NCBI GenBank assembly: GCA_023101725.1
Contig: JALJCO010003062.1
Coordinates: 620,001-684,000, forward strand
DNA length: 64,000 nucleotides
From: Atherinomorus stipes
Taxonomy: Eukaryota; Chordata; Actinopteri; Atheriniformes; Atherinidae
Reading direction: 5' to 3'
This document shows, piece by piece, positions 35,401-43,545 of this stretch. The position numbers were made by a program, and so were the translations under genes. Position 1 is the first letter of the stretch. Each line of letters begins with the position of its first letter. A model generated the notes under the pieces. The model was not told the DNA's origin. It searched no databases and saw nothing but the letters and a program-made list of their open reading frames with translations.

Positions 35401-38400
35401 AGGAGCGCTCAAGAATCCGAAAAGTACGGTACCTCACTAAAGCCCTCGAATCTTCATCTTCAGTTGGCAAAAGTGCTCAGTCTGATGGTTGCAGGAGAAG
35501 GTAGACTGTGGCCATGACAGCTAGCTAACGGCTAACATTAACCTGTCACACACTCTTCTCTTTTTCTATTCTATCTTCATTTCTCCAAAACATTTTTCCA
35601 GAGGCTTCTGCATGTGGAGCAGAAAAACTGAAGGCTGACCGATAATGACGAAAGGATGATTATTTGACTATTTAACATTACAGAAAAAAACAAGCATGAG
35701 CTTCTATATTTTTTCTAATCTTTTTCTCACTATATCGTGCTCTACTGCCCCATTCTGCATTATTGTACAGGTGCAGATTCTGACCTGCACTATAATGGGC
35801 TCTATGCACAACTCCACTACTTCCTGAACTTAAGGTAGCTCCTTTGTTTCCTGTCTTTCATTACTGGATGAACTGATTAGTCCAGGTGTGCCTGACCTCA
35901 GTAACTGGCCAGACACACCTGGATTATTCAGTTTGTCCAGTAATGAGAGACAGGAAACAAATGAGCTGTCTCAAGTTCAGGAAGTTGTTGAGCAGTGCAT
36001 AGAGCCCATTGGAAGTCATCTTTGCCAGCTGTTTATCTTATCTTATCTTATTTACTGACACGTAGTTCACACAAGTAGACGATTATTTCAGTACACTTAT
36101 GGTTTTATTAAAGAATGTGTAGCATCAAGTATAAACAGGCTTTTACAGAAAAAAGAATATACTGAACAAACTGGACACAGAGGGTCACAGTTATCTGGCA
36201 GTGTGCTCCTCTATCGGTTCACCACAAAGCATGCGTGCTTTTACCCTTGTGAAATTCATTTGTTACATAAATATGTGTTTTGAGGCTACACCAATGTTTA
36301 AAGCCAATGAGACGTCCTCCCCCTGTATGAATCTTGATGCTAAACACCTGCCAGCTAACATTCTACATCATCCTAAATACCTTAAGCCCTGATCGGCTCC
36401 AACAATGTTTTCAAGTTACTTTGAATATTGCTTCATCCTACAGTATGCAGATGATGCTGTAATTTTAATTCTGCTTTAGGGGAAGGAAAATGGTCACGGT
36501 CTCATTGTTGACAGCTTAATTAATTAGCCAGACATGGCTTTTGATTTTAGGAAAAAGGCCAGTACATCTGATCAGGTCATTAAAAGGAGAAACCATTGAG
36601 AAAGTGAAATCGAGAGTGCAATAGGAAAGATCTCCTTTTATCTAATCATATTGCCTTAATCCATTTCCCCTTAGCTCTTTGGTTTTTGAAAAATTGTGAA
36701 AGTAGGGCTGTTTTGTTTCTAATTTAGGCACTGAGATACATAGCAGAAACTTTTGTTCTTGAACCGCGCCATTGAGGAATGCTATGACCGGAAATAAATT
36801 TACCATGTCAAGGTTTTAACCTGGACATTGTGAAATAATAATCCTATGAATATCATGAGACCATTCCTGACTCCACACTAAATTTCAAACACAACTGTGA
36901 GACTGTGTGGGAGAAGAGATGTTAGCAGTTGTAGAAAGTGTCTCGCTTTCACACTGAGAAAGCAATGATGACGTTCTTATTGCATATCTCTTAAATCTCT
37001 TTTATCTTTTTGTCTTGTGTCATGGTTTGAAAAAAAATCTGTACCTTTGAGAAAATCTTCCAGAGGTAGATAATAAAATGGTCTAACCGGCTGAGTGAGG
37101 AGTCACTCCTGAGCCTGGAGGTACTGAACATTCAACACCTGCAGCTAATAAACAGCTCAGTCTTAAATCTGGACTCCCATCACTTCCAAATATTCATGCA
37201 ATCAGGCAGGAGAATTTTTAAGGTCAAGAACTACACACTACAGGAACGGCTTTGATCCAGATTCTGCTTTATTTTAACTTTGTCCACTTTTTTGATATTC
37301 TTTTTAGAAATCTGCTATCTATAACCTTCTCCAAGGAGTGGCGGAAGTAATGTAATCATTTGCACCTGTCTGTCTGTTAGCAAAAATAATTCAAAAAGTA
37401 CTGAACAGATCTGGATGAAATTCTCAGGGAACATTAATAATATTAGATCTGATTAAATTTTTGTGTTGAGCCTGATGACCGTGTTGATCTGGAAGCAGCT
37501 GGGCTGGTATCAACCAGTAGACTCCACAGGACATAGTTTACAACAGCAGCCGACATGCATTCATTCAGCTACAAGACCCAAACATCTGGAGACATTAAAT
37601 TGCACTACTTCTATCCATCCATCCACTTGCCCAGCTTGTACCCAGTGGTATCACGGGAGTCCTGCCCCATGCTTCATTTATTTATGCACGCTTTGCATTA
37701 CAGGAGGACCAAACGTTCCCTTTTACCCAGACATGCCCTCTTTTAGAGAGGCTGAGAGTGGATCCGGATGGGTTTTCAAAATCATCAGAGATTTTGCTCT
37801 CTCAGCTTCAATCATGTTCACGTCGTTTTTTGGGTTGCATGTCACTCCTGACACTCGCTTACTGTTGTTATCCATGACAATGAGCAACAGGAGAGGAAGG
37901 AGTTGCAGCGCAGAGAGGCCAGAGTTACCTGGTAATCACATCACCTGCTCTCAGCTACACGGAATTCCGAGACAATGGGAACGCGCCATAATGCATGTTT
38001 GTGCAAAACAGCAGAGGAAGCGTGACAGCTCTCCCTCCTCATATCGGAGGGTTTTCCCATGGAGGATGCAAAGCTTTCCCAGAGAAGTTTTGACTCCCTC
38101 ACTTTCTCCAGTTTTTCTGTAGACGAACGACGGTAAAAAAAAAAAGAAAATCCCATTTCTCATTACTTCTGCATAAAAAAGATTTATTTTTTCTTTCTAT
38201 TTGGTGTTTGTATATGTTTATCACAGTGTTATTTTATGAAGAGAAAAATACCAAACAGAAAGACACTTGGTCAAAATTTATCTTCTCTACCCTACTGGAA
38301 GAGGACTGAATGCAGACACAGAGTCTGTGTCTCTGTGAGTCTATAGCAGCTGACAGCTCAGGTGAAATACTTGTACTGCAGCATGTCTCATCTTTAACTG

Positions 38401-38799
38401 TAACTAGAGCCACTGATTATGTTTAGTTTAAAAGCTTAGCAGTATGTTGGTTTAGCAGAGTCTACTGGTGAAAGTTCAGATATATCAAAGTAATATCATT
38501 ATAAGTCATATCTTTTTAATTGTTTTTATGAGGTAAAGTACTTTGTGATACTCATGTATGAAAAGTGCTTTAAAAGTCTAATCTAATTTGATTTTATTTG
38601 ATAGTTTTGCCCTTGTGTCTCTGCTTTGTTTTGTTTAATGACAAAACTCTTTCCTGCTACTGCAGAACAAGTCTGTGGGTCTATGGGTAGAAATAAAGTC
38701 ACCTTGAGCTTACCTCTGAGCTTTGGTCTGTTTATGCTCTTCAGAAGTTTCAGACCAGGGGCCTGCCTCCTCAGTCTGATTGGTTGCAGAGCCCACCAT
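17480..38799 (-). CDS. Gene B: NLRC3-like receptor with B30.2 domain (12 exons)
   Basis: Proposed exons in transcript order are 38714-38799, 33751-33864, 33476-33589, 31180-31324, 30860-31088, 28437-30219, 28175-28345, 25541-25699, 22470-22643, 21113-21286, 20930-20976 and 17480-18040. All have AG/GT borders and matching phases. They sum to 3757 nt, one base more than 3 x 1252. The excess is explained by a G7 run at 17844-17850, where six G restore the reading frame, so the protein would be about 1251 residues. Domain order: N-terminal repeats, a helical segment, FISNA/NACHT (P-loop near residues 322-329, Walker B near 397-402), four LRR exons (about 824-1049), a short linker, and B30.2 (about 1066-1251). 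This is the standard fish NLR-C layout, thought to act as a cytosolic immune sensor or regulator. The homopolymer shift could be a true null mutation or an assembly error. The first exon lies 4.8 kb upstream of the next and is the least certain part. Confidence 0.85.
18880..19090. repeat. Dispersed teleost repeat, short copy
   Basis: The wording GGTGGGAGGAAGCC, GGAGAGAACCCACGCAT, ACATGCAAACTCCACACAG, GGGACTCGAACTAGTGACCT and GCTAACCACCACGCCACCATG matches a very common fish interspersed repeat. A longer copy lies at 43022-43310. It sits in the last intron of gene B. A (TTTA)n run precedes it at 18231-18258. Confidence 0.65.
19231..20436. mobile_element. TTAA-flanked element in gene B intron 11
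   Basis: The ends AGTGCGATGACACG and CGTGTCATCAGCACT form an inverted repeat with one interrupted position. TTAA flanks both sides (19227-19230 and 20437-20440). There is no transposase. Its end sequence is related to those of the elements at 47017 and 45815 (TAAAGnnnGATGACA). A 37-base T tract follows at about 20453. Confidence 0.75.
20930..20976 (-). CDS. Gene B exon 11: linker before B30.2
   Basis: A TTCTTAG acceptor is followed by 47 bases and a GTAAGT donor. It encodes [15 protein letters not shown] with one base at each end. It joins the last LRR (ending TLR) to the B30.2 start (Y-VCDLN). The wording EPAGxxWLxPGLxKY is the usual hinge of fish NLRC3-like proteins. This short exon makes the phases on both sides agree. 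Confidence 0.85.
21113..21286 (-). CDS. Gene B exon 10: LRR exon 4
   Basis: This 174-bp phase-2 exon encodes [20 protein letters not shown], then [18 protein letters not shown] and LDTLR. It is the usual final ribonuclease-inhibitor type LRR of the family. The donor is AG|GTATGG and the acceptor TTCCAG. Confidence 0.9.
21347..22430. mobile_element. TA-flanked inverted-repeat element filling intron 9
   Basis: The ends GACTTTACACCGATC and GATCAGCACTGA...GTGTAAAGCC form a 10-bp near-perfect inverted repeat flanked by TA (21345-21346 and 22431-22432). The end wording with repeated GATCAG and CGATC is typical of a common fish non-autonomous family. It accounts for 1084 of about 1183 intron bases, so the original intron was about 100 bp. 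Confidence 0.7.
22470..22643 (-). CDS. Gene B exon 9: LRR exon 3
   Basis: This 174-bp phase-2 exon encodes [20 protein letters not shown], then [20 protein letters not shown] and CKLETLR. It is one ribonuclease-inhibitor type leucine-rich repeat pair. The acceptor is TTCTCAG and the donor AG|GTAAGC. Confidence 0.9.
22892..25128 (+). mobile_element. Tc1/mariner element remnant in intron 8
   Basis: The left end CACAGGCGCATCTCG and AACATCATTAAAAAGTT is mirrored at the right end by AACTTTTAGATGATATTCTAA and GAGCTACACCTTTG. These are diverged inverted repeats of a common fish Tc1 family. At 24540-24890 the plus strand carries the transposase C-terminus ([30 protein letters not shown]). The frame is broken elsewhere. 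A half-copy of the foldback repeat (23085-23190) and a short perfect hairpin (24336-24367) lie inside. Confidence 0.75.
23085..23192. repeat. Half-copy of the foldback repeat at 35797-36013
   Basis: It shares CTGGCCAGTTACTGAGG, CACACCTGGATTA, GTTTGTCCAGT, AAGTTCAGGAAGT and AGCCCATTG with the loop and right arm of the longer palindrome. The left arm is missing. Confidence 0.6.
25541..25699 (-). CDS. Gene B exon 8: LRR exon 2
   Basis: This 159-bp phase-2 exon encodes [18 protein letters not shown], then [20 protein letters not shown] and NLETLR. It is slightly shorter than the other LRR exons (53 versus 57-58 codons). Splice borders match those of its neighbours. Confidence 0.9.
26062..26713. 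mobile_element. TTAA-flanked miniature element, copy 1 of 2
   Basis: The ends AGGATAACTTTC and GAAAGTTATCCT are perfect inverted repeats with TTAA on both sides. It is 652 bp long and closely similar throughout to 59596-60246 (651 bp), sharing for example TTACTCACCAGTAAAG-like and TACATCCAGTAAAATGG wording. No transposase is present, so it is a piggyBac- or Kolobok-type passenger. Confidence 0.85.
27125..27399 (+). mobile_element. LINE remnant, reverse-transcriptase C-terminus
   Basis: The plus-strand frame reads [17 protein letters not shown], then [17 protein letters not shown], the standard C-terminal wording of fish non-LTR reverse transcriptases. It continues after the hAT insertion at 27809 to about 27960. 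Only a 3' piece remains. Confidence 0.8.
27400..27800. mobile_element. hAT miniature element, perfect 8-bp duplication
   Basis: The ends TAGGGATGTAACGATA and TATCGTTACATCCCTA form a 16-bp inverted repeat with no or minimal mismatch. CTTTCTTT flanks both sides (27392-27399 and 27801-27808). It is inserted in the LINE fragment and is non-autonomous. Confidence 0.9.
28175..28345 (-). CDS. Gene B exon 7: LRR exon 1
   Basis: This 171-bp phase-2 exon encodes [19 protein letters not shown], then [20 protein letters not shown] and CKLETLR. Only 91 bases separate it from the NACHT exon, which shows the likely ancestral intron size of the gene. Confidence 0.9.
28437..30219 (-). CDS. Gene B exon 6: FISNA/NACHT ATPase exon
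   Basis: This single 1783-bp exon has a CATTCAG acceptor and a CG|GTAAAT donor, and is open throughout. It opens with [19 protein letters not shown] and CVFEGI (FISNA region), then IYTELYIT. The P-loop GVAGIGKT is encoded at 29921-29944 and Walker B FDGLDE at 29702-29719, following VVFI. Further family signatures are [71 protein letters not shown] and [11 protein letters not shown] (winged-helix and NLR-associated helices). The exon ends [14 protein letters not shown]. All nucleotide-binding residues expected for an active NACHT are visible. It is about 97% identical, by eye, to parts of pseudogene C. Confidence 0.95.
30300..30822. mobile_element. Inverted-repeat element in gene B intron 5
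   Basis: The ends AGGGCTGGGATATATTTGC and GCAAGTATATTCCAGCCCT are imperfect inverted repeats. The interior is rich in GCATGCG-type wording. No target duplication is clear and there is no transposase. It occupies most of the 640-bp intron before the NACHT exon. Confidence 0.6.
30860..31088 (-). CDS. Gene B exon 5: N-terminal helical domain
   Basis: This 229-bp exon is phase 0 at entry and phase 1 at exit. It encodes [20 protein letters not shown], then [10 protein letters not shown], a charged stretch, and [20 protein letters not shown] and ANQLQK. This predicted all-helical segment precedes FISNA in fish NLRC3-like proteins and recalls a death-fold-type module, although I cannot assign a named fold from sequence alone. 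Confidence 0.9.
31180..31324 (-). CDS. Gene B exon 4: spacer before helical domain
   Basis: A TTTACAG acceptor, one base, then 48 codons ([17 protein letters not shown], then [14 protein letters not shown]) and a GTATGT donor at phase 0. The ending AYLDNIF corresponds to the LDSIF ending of the equivalent exon in pseudogene C (51223). It bridges the repeat exons and the helical exon. Confidence 0.75.
31778..33142. mobile_element. TTAA-flanked element in gene B intron 3
   Basis: The ends AGGCACTATATC and GGTATAGCCCAT are imperfect inverted repeats next to TTAA (31774-31777 and 33143-33146). The interior has a plus-strand open stretch starting [20 protein letters not shown] (32069 onward) that I cannot assign. 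A smaller inverted-repeat element is nested at 32375-32568. Confidence 0.6.
32375..32568. mobile_element. Small hAT-like inverted-repeat fragment
   Basis: It begins CAGGGGTGGGCAACTC and ends GAGTTGCCAATCCCTG. A central inverted pair, CTCCAAATACCTGCAGGATG versus CATCCTGGAGGTATTTGGAG, makes it palindromic. No 8-bp duplication is recognisable. A related single end (CAGGGTTCCCCAATCTGGTC) lies at 31677. Confidence 0.55.
33476..33864 (-). CDS. Gene B exons 2 and 3: N-terminal repeats
   Basis: There are two 114-bp phase-2 exons. Exon 2 (33751-33864) encodes [20 protein letters not shown], then [17 protein letters not shown]. Exon 3 (33476-33589) encodes [20 protein letters not shown], then [17 protein letters not shown]. 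They share the pattern SRxDxPxPSxxSVKSxQSxxxPLxFQGxLSSxEE, a form of the repeated PSCVSMKS motif of this family with the cysteine replaced. Splice acceptors are CATAG and CCTAG, and donors GTAAGC. Being symmetric, they could duplicate freely, as in gene A. Confidence 0.85.
34015..34335. repeat. Probable dispersed repeat in gene B intron 1
   Basis: The stretch includes AAGTGAAGCCCCGGAACTCT, CCATAGGGGCTGGCTCC and CATGTTTACAGCCTGGTTC, wording seen widely in fish genomes. It holds open frames on both strands, but neither has a recognisable domain or splice context. Confidence 0.4.
35095..35357 (-). mobile_element. tRNA-derived SINE
   Basis: Read on the minus strand the element begins GGGCGGCTGTAGCTCAGGTG, with an A-box match (TAGCTCAGGTGG), and has GGATCGATTCC as its B box. 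It is followed by a unique region (CCTTGGGCAAGACACTGAAC) and a LINE-like tail with AAGCGCTATATAAGTACAGT and CATTTACCATT. This is a classic teleost SINE structure. It lies in gene B intron 1. Confidence 0.9.
35797..36013. repeat. Long foldback (inverted) repeat
   Basis: The left arm (35797-35890) and right arm (35917-36013) are about 85% reverse complementary by eye. The outer ends read AATGGGCTCTATGCAC and GTGCATAGAGCCCATT. The inner ends are TCCAGGTGTG and CACACCTGGA, around a 26-base loop that itself contains CTGACCTCAGTAACTGGCCAG. No coding capacity. Confidence 0.85.
36014..38700. other. Intron 1 of gene B; repeat-like, no gene supported
   Basis: A plus-strand frame at 37463-38122 is open for 219 codons. 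It contains no recognised domain and begins in wording common to dispersed fish repeats (ACTGAACAGATCTGGATGAA, ATTCTCAGGGAAC). No splice or promoter context supports it, so it is not called a gene. Confidence 0.4.
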
Positions 38800-38818
38800 G
38801 TCACACATTCACAGCAAC
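38714..38818 (-). CDS. Gene B exon 1: start codon exon
   Basis: A GTCAACAG acceptor, 19 untranslated bases, ATG at 38799-38797, 28 codons and an AG|GTAAGC donor at phase 2. It encodes [20 protein letters not shown], then EHKQTKAQ. The ending QTKAQ(R) matches the pseudogene C start exon (GQTKDQR), which supports this as the true first coding exon. The phase fits exon 2 exactly (AG+G). The 4.8-kb gap to exon 2 leaves room for further repeat exons, but none were seen. Confidence 0.7.
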
Positions 38819-39079
38819 CTGTTGACAGAGATGCTTTCCTTTAATTAGCACATTAAAAACACACACACTGACTGGGCGGAGAATTATAAAGCTTTGATAA
38901 AGCTCTTTAAAACTCAAATCTTAAAACTAAATGCACTTATCCTAATATACAAAATAATGAGATCCATTTTATTCCTAGTCACCTTTCATTACACTCAAGG
39001 TCACCTTACAGGGACACAATACAATGTGAGAAATCAAAGTAAATTAAAACTGTGCATTTAGGACTAACAGCGTGTAGGG

Positions 39080-39863
39080 CAGGGGTGTCAAACATAAGGC
39101 CCGGGGGCCAAAACCGGCCTGCCAGAGGGTCCAGTCTGGCCCGCGAGGTGACTTATTAAATGTCACATTTAAAACTTTAAAACAAACTATGGTTTCTAAT
39201 TGGTCCAACAGAGCTTGGAATCTTTTTAATGTCTAAATATGAAGTATTTCAATATAACCATACAGATCTGACCTCAGTTTATATCATGAGGTCAGGATTA
39301 CTTCACACATGTGGAAATCTTATTTCTCTTTTTTTAGTGATTCCTGTGATTCAATATTATTTTTCAATATCACAGTGATTTTTTAGATCGCTTGTGATTT
39401 GTGAGTTACAGTGAACATGGAGCGTCGTATTTGAATGAGTTGATAATAATGATGATAATAAAAGTATAAATATATTAAAATATTCCATATTTGGGAAGTT
39501 TAAAGGAAAATTTTCTTTTATAAAGTCATATTTGAGTTTATATTAAAATGTATAAAAAATATTTGTCATATAAAAATATGTAATAAATGTTGACTGAAAT
39601 TAATACATAAAATGAATAAATAAAATATAGTCAAATGAGGTACAATATTGTTGGAACCACTTTTCCTCAATAAATTTCATGTTAATTTTTTTCTAAAAGG
39701 GAAGTTAATTAAAAATAAACATCTTGACAATGTGATAAAATAACAGGAAACATTTACAGTTTTTATTTATAGGTTCTTGTGTGATAATTTTCCTGGTCCG
39801 GCCCACTTGAGATCTAATCGTGCCATTTTTGGCCCCTGAACTAAAATGAGTATGACACCTCTG
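39080..39863. mobile_element. hAT element with perfect 8-bp duplication
   Basis: It starts CAGGGGTGTCAAACATA and ends TATGACACCTCTG, the classical hAT (Charlie-like) terminus. GTGTAGGG flanks both sides (39072-39079 and 39864-39871). Subterminal GGCCCG/CCGGCCC wording is typical. No transposase is present. It lies upstream of gene B exon 1, probably in a 5' UTR intron. Confidence 0.9.
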
Positions 39864-41172
39864 GTGTAGGGTAACTGATCACAGAGATAGTTTAGTTCAT
39901 AAAGATCCCCATAAGCTTCAGCAAAGCCACCACTGTTCTTCCTGGAGTCCTACAAAATCATGTACACAAGACATAAAAACAGAAACAATATAAAAGCATG
40001 ACAAAACTCTAAAAACCAAGTGAATTTCCTTGCATATAATATTCACAATACAATGCTGCATCGCGTGACTTCATGCATCATCCTTCTGTATATAACATAT
40101 CCATACATATAATCACATACATACATCCACATACCTGTATCCAGAACAAAACACATACATCTATACACGCAAGCGAAAGCAAGATGAGTCTTGAGTTTTG
40201 ATTTAAAAAGTATAAATTGACCAGTGTTGATATATACTTCATTGTCTTTGTTATTATCTCAGCACAGAAAATGATATTGTTTTAGGGTTTTTTGCTGCCA
40301 CTATTAAAAACATACTGCACAAGCATGAATTAAAATTTTGGTTGTTCTTATTTTCAATCTTTACAGTTTTGCTTGTGCGTGAATTTTGCATTATGACATA
40401 TTTTGCTCATTTGATATTGCATACATGTCAACTAACTTCCTTTTTTCCCCATCAAGTAAGTTGCTTCATCTGTGACGCAGTTTATTTAACCAGACTTCAC
40501 CAGTGGCTTTACAATAGTTCAACTTTCTTCAGTGTCACCAGTTTCACCTTGTTTCTTTCAAAGACATCTGGTTATTTCTTTCATTAATTTTCTTTCAATA
40601 TTTTTGTCACTTACACACATAGCCCGCATATGTAGTTATAGTCACTTTCATTGTACAACCCATTGAAATAATGCAATCACATTACTGCGTCACTTCCGGT
40701 TGAATTTATGTATTCGGCTACTGCAAATTTGTGTCAAAGATTTTACAGAAACGTCCTCCAATTCGATTAAAAGTCAGGTGAGAGACTCTGGTCTCTACTT
40801 TACTCATGAGATTCTCAGATCATTACAAAAATATCTTTGTTTTGCAGTCTTTTTTTTTTTTTTTAAGAAAGAAAGAAAGAAAGGGGGGGAGTCAGGTAGC
40901 GTTATGCAACCGACTTTGTCCAGGTAGATTGTAAAAAAGAGACCGTAGGCCTATATTGCAGGGTTATAAAGTCTGAGTGAATTACACACGCGTAGGTTTT
41001 AATATAAACGTCACGAGACAGCAGAATAACATAATTTAACAAAAACTTTTAGTTTGGTTTTGAGGTTGTTATGTTGCCCCACCCCCTCCCGTCAGCGATA
41101 GTAAAGCAAAGACAGTAATTCAATAACATGTTCTGACGTGTTCTATAAAATAAAGAGCATAATATTGCTTAC

Positions 41173-41260
41173 CTTTAAACAGAAACGGTGAACTGCGTCA
41201 TGAGCGCTGCTCCTCCTAAGACTGAACCAGGCAGGGGGACCGGGGGAGGGACTCAACTCT
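41173..41260 (-). other. Candidate 5' UTR exon or promoter of gene B
   Basis: On the minus strand a GC-rich stretch (CTCCCCCGGTCCCCCTGCC) is followed by GTTCAGTCTTAGGAGGAGCA and a TTTAAAG|GTAAGC donor. The local rise in GC and the good donor suggest a transcription start region. It lies about 2.4 kb before exon 1. This is inference only, and the 5' limit is unknown. Confidence 0.35.
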
Positions 41261-41438
41261 AAAAATAAGATGCATAAGTTTGCTTCCGTTTTATTGCTGC
41301 ACAAAACGCAATACCGCTACTTTTATGAGAACTTACAAAAGAAGAACTTCAGTCTTTAGCGATGTTTCAAATCTTGACTGAACTACTGTACAAAGTAGAT
41401 TCGTTAAAATTAAATTTCTTCTTTAGGAAAAAGAAGAT

Positions 41439-41452
<14 letters not shown>

Positions 41453-41491
<39 letters not shown>

Positions 41492-41512
41492 GTGTGTGTG
41501 TGTCTCTCTCTC
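41453..41512. repeat. (CT)n microsatellite with TG interruption
   Basis: About 18 CT units, then CCTGTGTGTGTGTGT and more CT units. Nothing else is encoded here. Confidence 0.9.
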
Positions 41513-41639
41513 TCGTTTATTTATTTATTTTTCTAGCAATGGTATGGCAATTAAACAGGTAAGAAATTTAAAATAAAAGAGACCAGGGTACTTACGTATC
41601 AAGAATACGCTAATCTCCAAATAAAGCTTCTCTTGGCAA

Positions 41640-42125
41640 AGCTTTTTCTTTTGGTTGTTTATTTATGGTCCACGCTACACTGTTAAAAGGAAAAAGGTCC
41701 ATACGCTGATCAACCTGATCTCAGGACAGGCGAAGCTGGCTATCTGGAAGACCAGGAAGAACCGTGTGAGGGGTGGGGGGACGGAGGACGATGATGCTCA
41801 CTGGGATGCTGGCAGCTCGGCTCAGGTTGGAGTTTGAGTTTTATAAACTGACTGAGAACATCTGTGGACATCTGGGGGGTGCGGGGGGTGTTGTGTTCAG
41901 TTGTAAGGAACTCCTTGGTGTTGCATTTTTGAATGCAGATGTTTCTGGTGTCTGTGGTTTGTTAGCGACTGTATAGTGGAGCTGCCGCTTCCTGACTTGT
42001 TTTATGGTTTATTTATTTTCTGTTTATTTCTGTTTAGTTGTTTGTTTTGTTTTGTTTTTTTCTTCGTCTTTGCATTGACGTAGTTTTGTGGTTGGTTTAA
42101 TAAAGGTCCTTTTAAAACTCAAACT
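41640..42125 (+). mobile_element. LINE remnant, ORF2 C-terminus and 3' end
   Basis: Two overlapping plus-strand frames read FIYGPRYTVKRKKVHTLINL, GQAKLAIWKTRKNRVRG and then MLAARLRLEFEFYKL, the closing part of a fish LINE ORF2. A frameshift separates them at about 41780. The 3' UTR ends with TTTAATAAAGGTCC. The 5' part is missing, as is usual for LINE insertions. Confidence 0.8.
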
Positions 42126-42264
42126 CTCTTGGCAAAGCAAATTTGTTGCGCAGAAGGCACCAGACCTGCATTCAGCTTTCTATGATGCTGAACTATGGCA
42201 ACCGAGAGCAGTCATGGTCGACTGAAATAGTTTGTCAATTTAAGTTTTACAAAATTGACAAATT

Positions 42265-42284
42265 CCCCCCCCCCCCCCCCCCCC
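42265..42284. repeat. C20 homopolymer
   Basis: Twenty consecutive C residues followed by CCCCCACC-type sequence. Confidence 0.95.
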
Positions 42285-42740
42285 ACCCCCACCCCCAATC
42301 TTCCTCAAGACTGACTGAGCTACCTGTTTACAGCTGTTATGCTGTTAAAGGTAGTTTAGGAAGTAAAGCACTAGAGGGAGCCAAACATCTGCAAATAAAT
42401 ATACTTTTGTTGACTTTGGCGAGTTTAGATGACTATCTATCTATACAGCCAAAAAAGAATAAGGGACCAACATTGTCATAAAAAAATAATGGTTTTGCTA
42501 TCGAGAACTGTGGTGTAAATCATGTGACTAAAACAATCAGAAAATTTAGAATGCCTAAATGCACTGTTTTTGGCAGTACAATGCCATAGCTATTGATATA
42601 AGAACTTAATAACCAAAGTCACTTACCAAGAAAAGCATGGAAAATGGCTAGATATTAGTTCTTAAATTAAACTCTTATGAGCTATTTTTGTTTTTATCAG
42701 TATATTTGTCCAGACAAATGTACTCTTATGTACTCTTATG

Positions 42741-42767
42741 TACATATACATATATATATATATATAC

Positions 42768-42846
<79 letters not shown>

Positions 42847-42852
42847 TATGTA
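42741..42852. repeat. (TA)n microsatellite
   Basis: Imperfect TA/TATG repeat of about 110 bases, directly adjoining the short inverted-repeat element at 42853. Confidence 0.95.
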
Positions 42853-43016
42853 TATGTGGCAGTTGACAGTCCTGTCACTATGCCTCCGAGTGTTGATGTT
42901 CCCTGGCTACTTGGCCAAGGGGGATGTCCCTTTGGCTGACTGGTTAGTGTGCATGACTCTCACCTGGGAGTCTGTGGTTCAATTCCTGCCTGGGCCCTCC
43001 TTTGTCCTGCCACATA
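42853..43016 (+). mobile_element. Short inverted-repeat element with tRNA-like core, copy 2
   Basis: The ends TATGTGGCAG and CTGCCACATA are perfect 10-bp inverted repeats. Inside, TTTGGCTGACTGGTTAGTGT and GC resembles a tRNA A box and D arm. GACTCTCACCTGGGAGTC can form an anticodon-like stem, and GGTTCAATTCC matches a B box. It flanks a TA-repeat tract. Related copies are at 13600-13703 and 55931-56086. Confidence 0.75.
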
Positions 43017-43021
43017 TATAT

Positions 43022-43310
43022 AGTCTTTTTTTTTTCTTTCTGTACCGCTTATCCAGTTCAGGGTCGCGGGGGCTGCTGGAGCCTATCCAAGCTATTATCA
43101 GGCAAGAGGCGGGGTACACCCTGGACAGGTCGCCAGTCTGACACATAGAGACAGACAACCATTCACACTCATATTCATTCCTAGGGGCAATTTAGATTGA
43201 CAAATTAAGCTAACACGCATGTCTGTGAATGGTGGGAGGAAGCCGGAGTGCACGGAGAGAACCCACCCATACACACAGTATGAGAACACACAGGAAGGCC
43301 ACAGTTGGAA
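43022..43310. repeat. Dispersed teleost repeat, longer copy
   Basis: The wording TACCGCTTATCCAGTTCAGG, GTCGCGGGGGCTGCTGGAGC, GACAGGTCGCCAGTCTGACA and GGTGGGAGGAAGCCGGAGTG belongs to the same family as 18880-19090 and is one of the commonest fish repeats. Confidence 0.7.
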
Positions 43311-43334
43311 ATATATATATATATATAAATTGAG

Positions 43335-43483
43335 AGCCTGCTCATCCCTTTCCCGTACACAGCATCTGTTTTGGATTTCCAGTCCAGTCTGTTGTCAATG
43401 GTCGCCCCCTGGAACTTATAGGTCTCAATAAACTCTGCCTCCTCCCCCATGATCTTCAGTGGCTGCAGAAGATCTTCTGCCAC
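43335..43483 (-). mobile_element. LINE reverse-transcriptase fragment
   Basis: The minus strand reads MAEDLLQPLKIMGEEAEFIE, then YKFQGATIDNRLDWKSKTDA and YGKGMSRLS. This matches the FKFLGxxIDxxLxW...TxAxxKKxxxRL segment of fish non-LTR reverse transcriptases. It is only a short piece. Confidence 0.75.
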
Positions 43484-43545
43484 AGAAGTTTATCACCACT
43501 CATCTACAGTCTGTCTGTTCATATCAATATATTCAATTGGTTTCA

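Noticed and set aside
42366..42380. Third CTCF-like motif (GCACTAGAGGGAGCC)
   Set aside because: It mismatches the core at two positions, including a key C, and lies in repeat-rich sequence.
42923..43000. Possible functional tRNA gene
   Set aside because: A- and B-box-like segments are present, but the acceptor stem does not pair and the stretch lies inside a short mobile element with related degraded copies.
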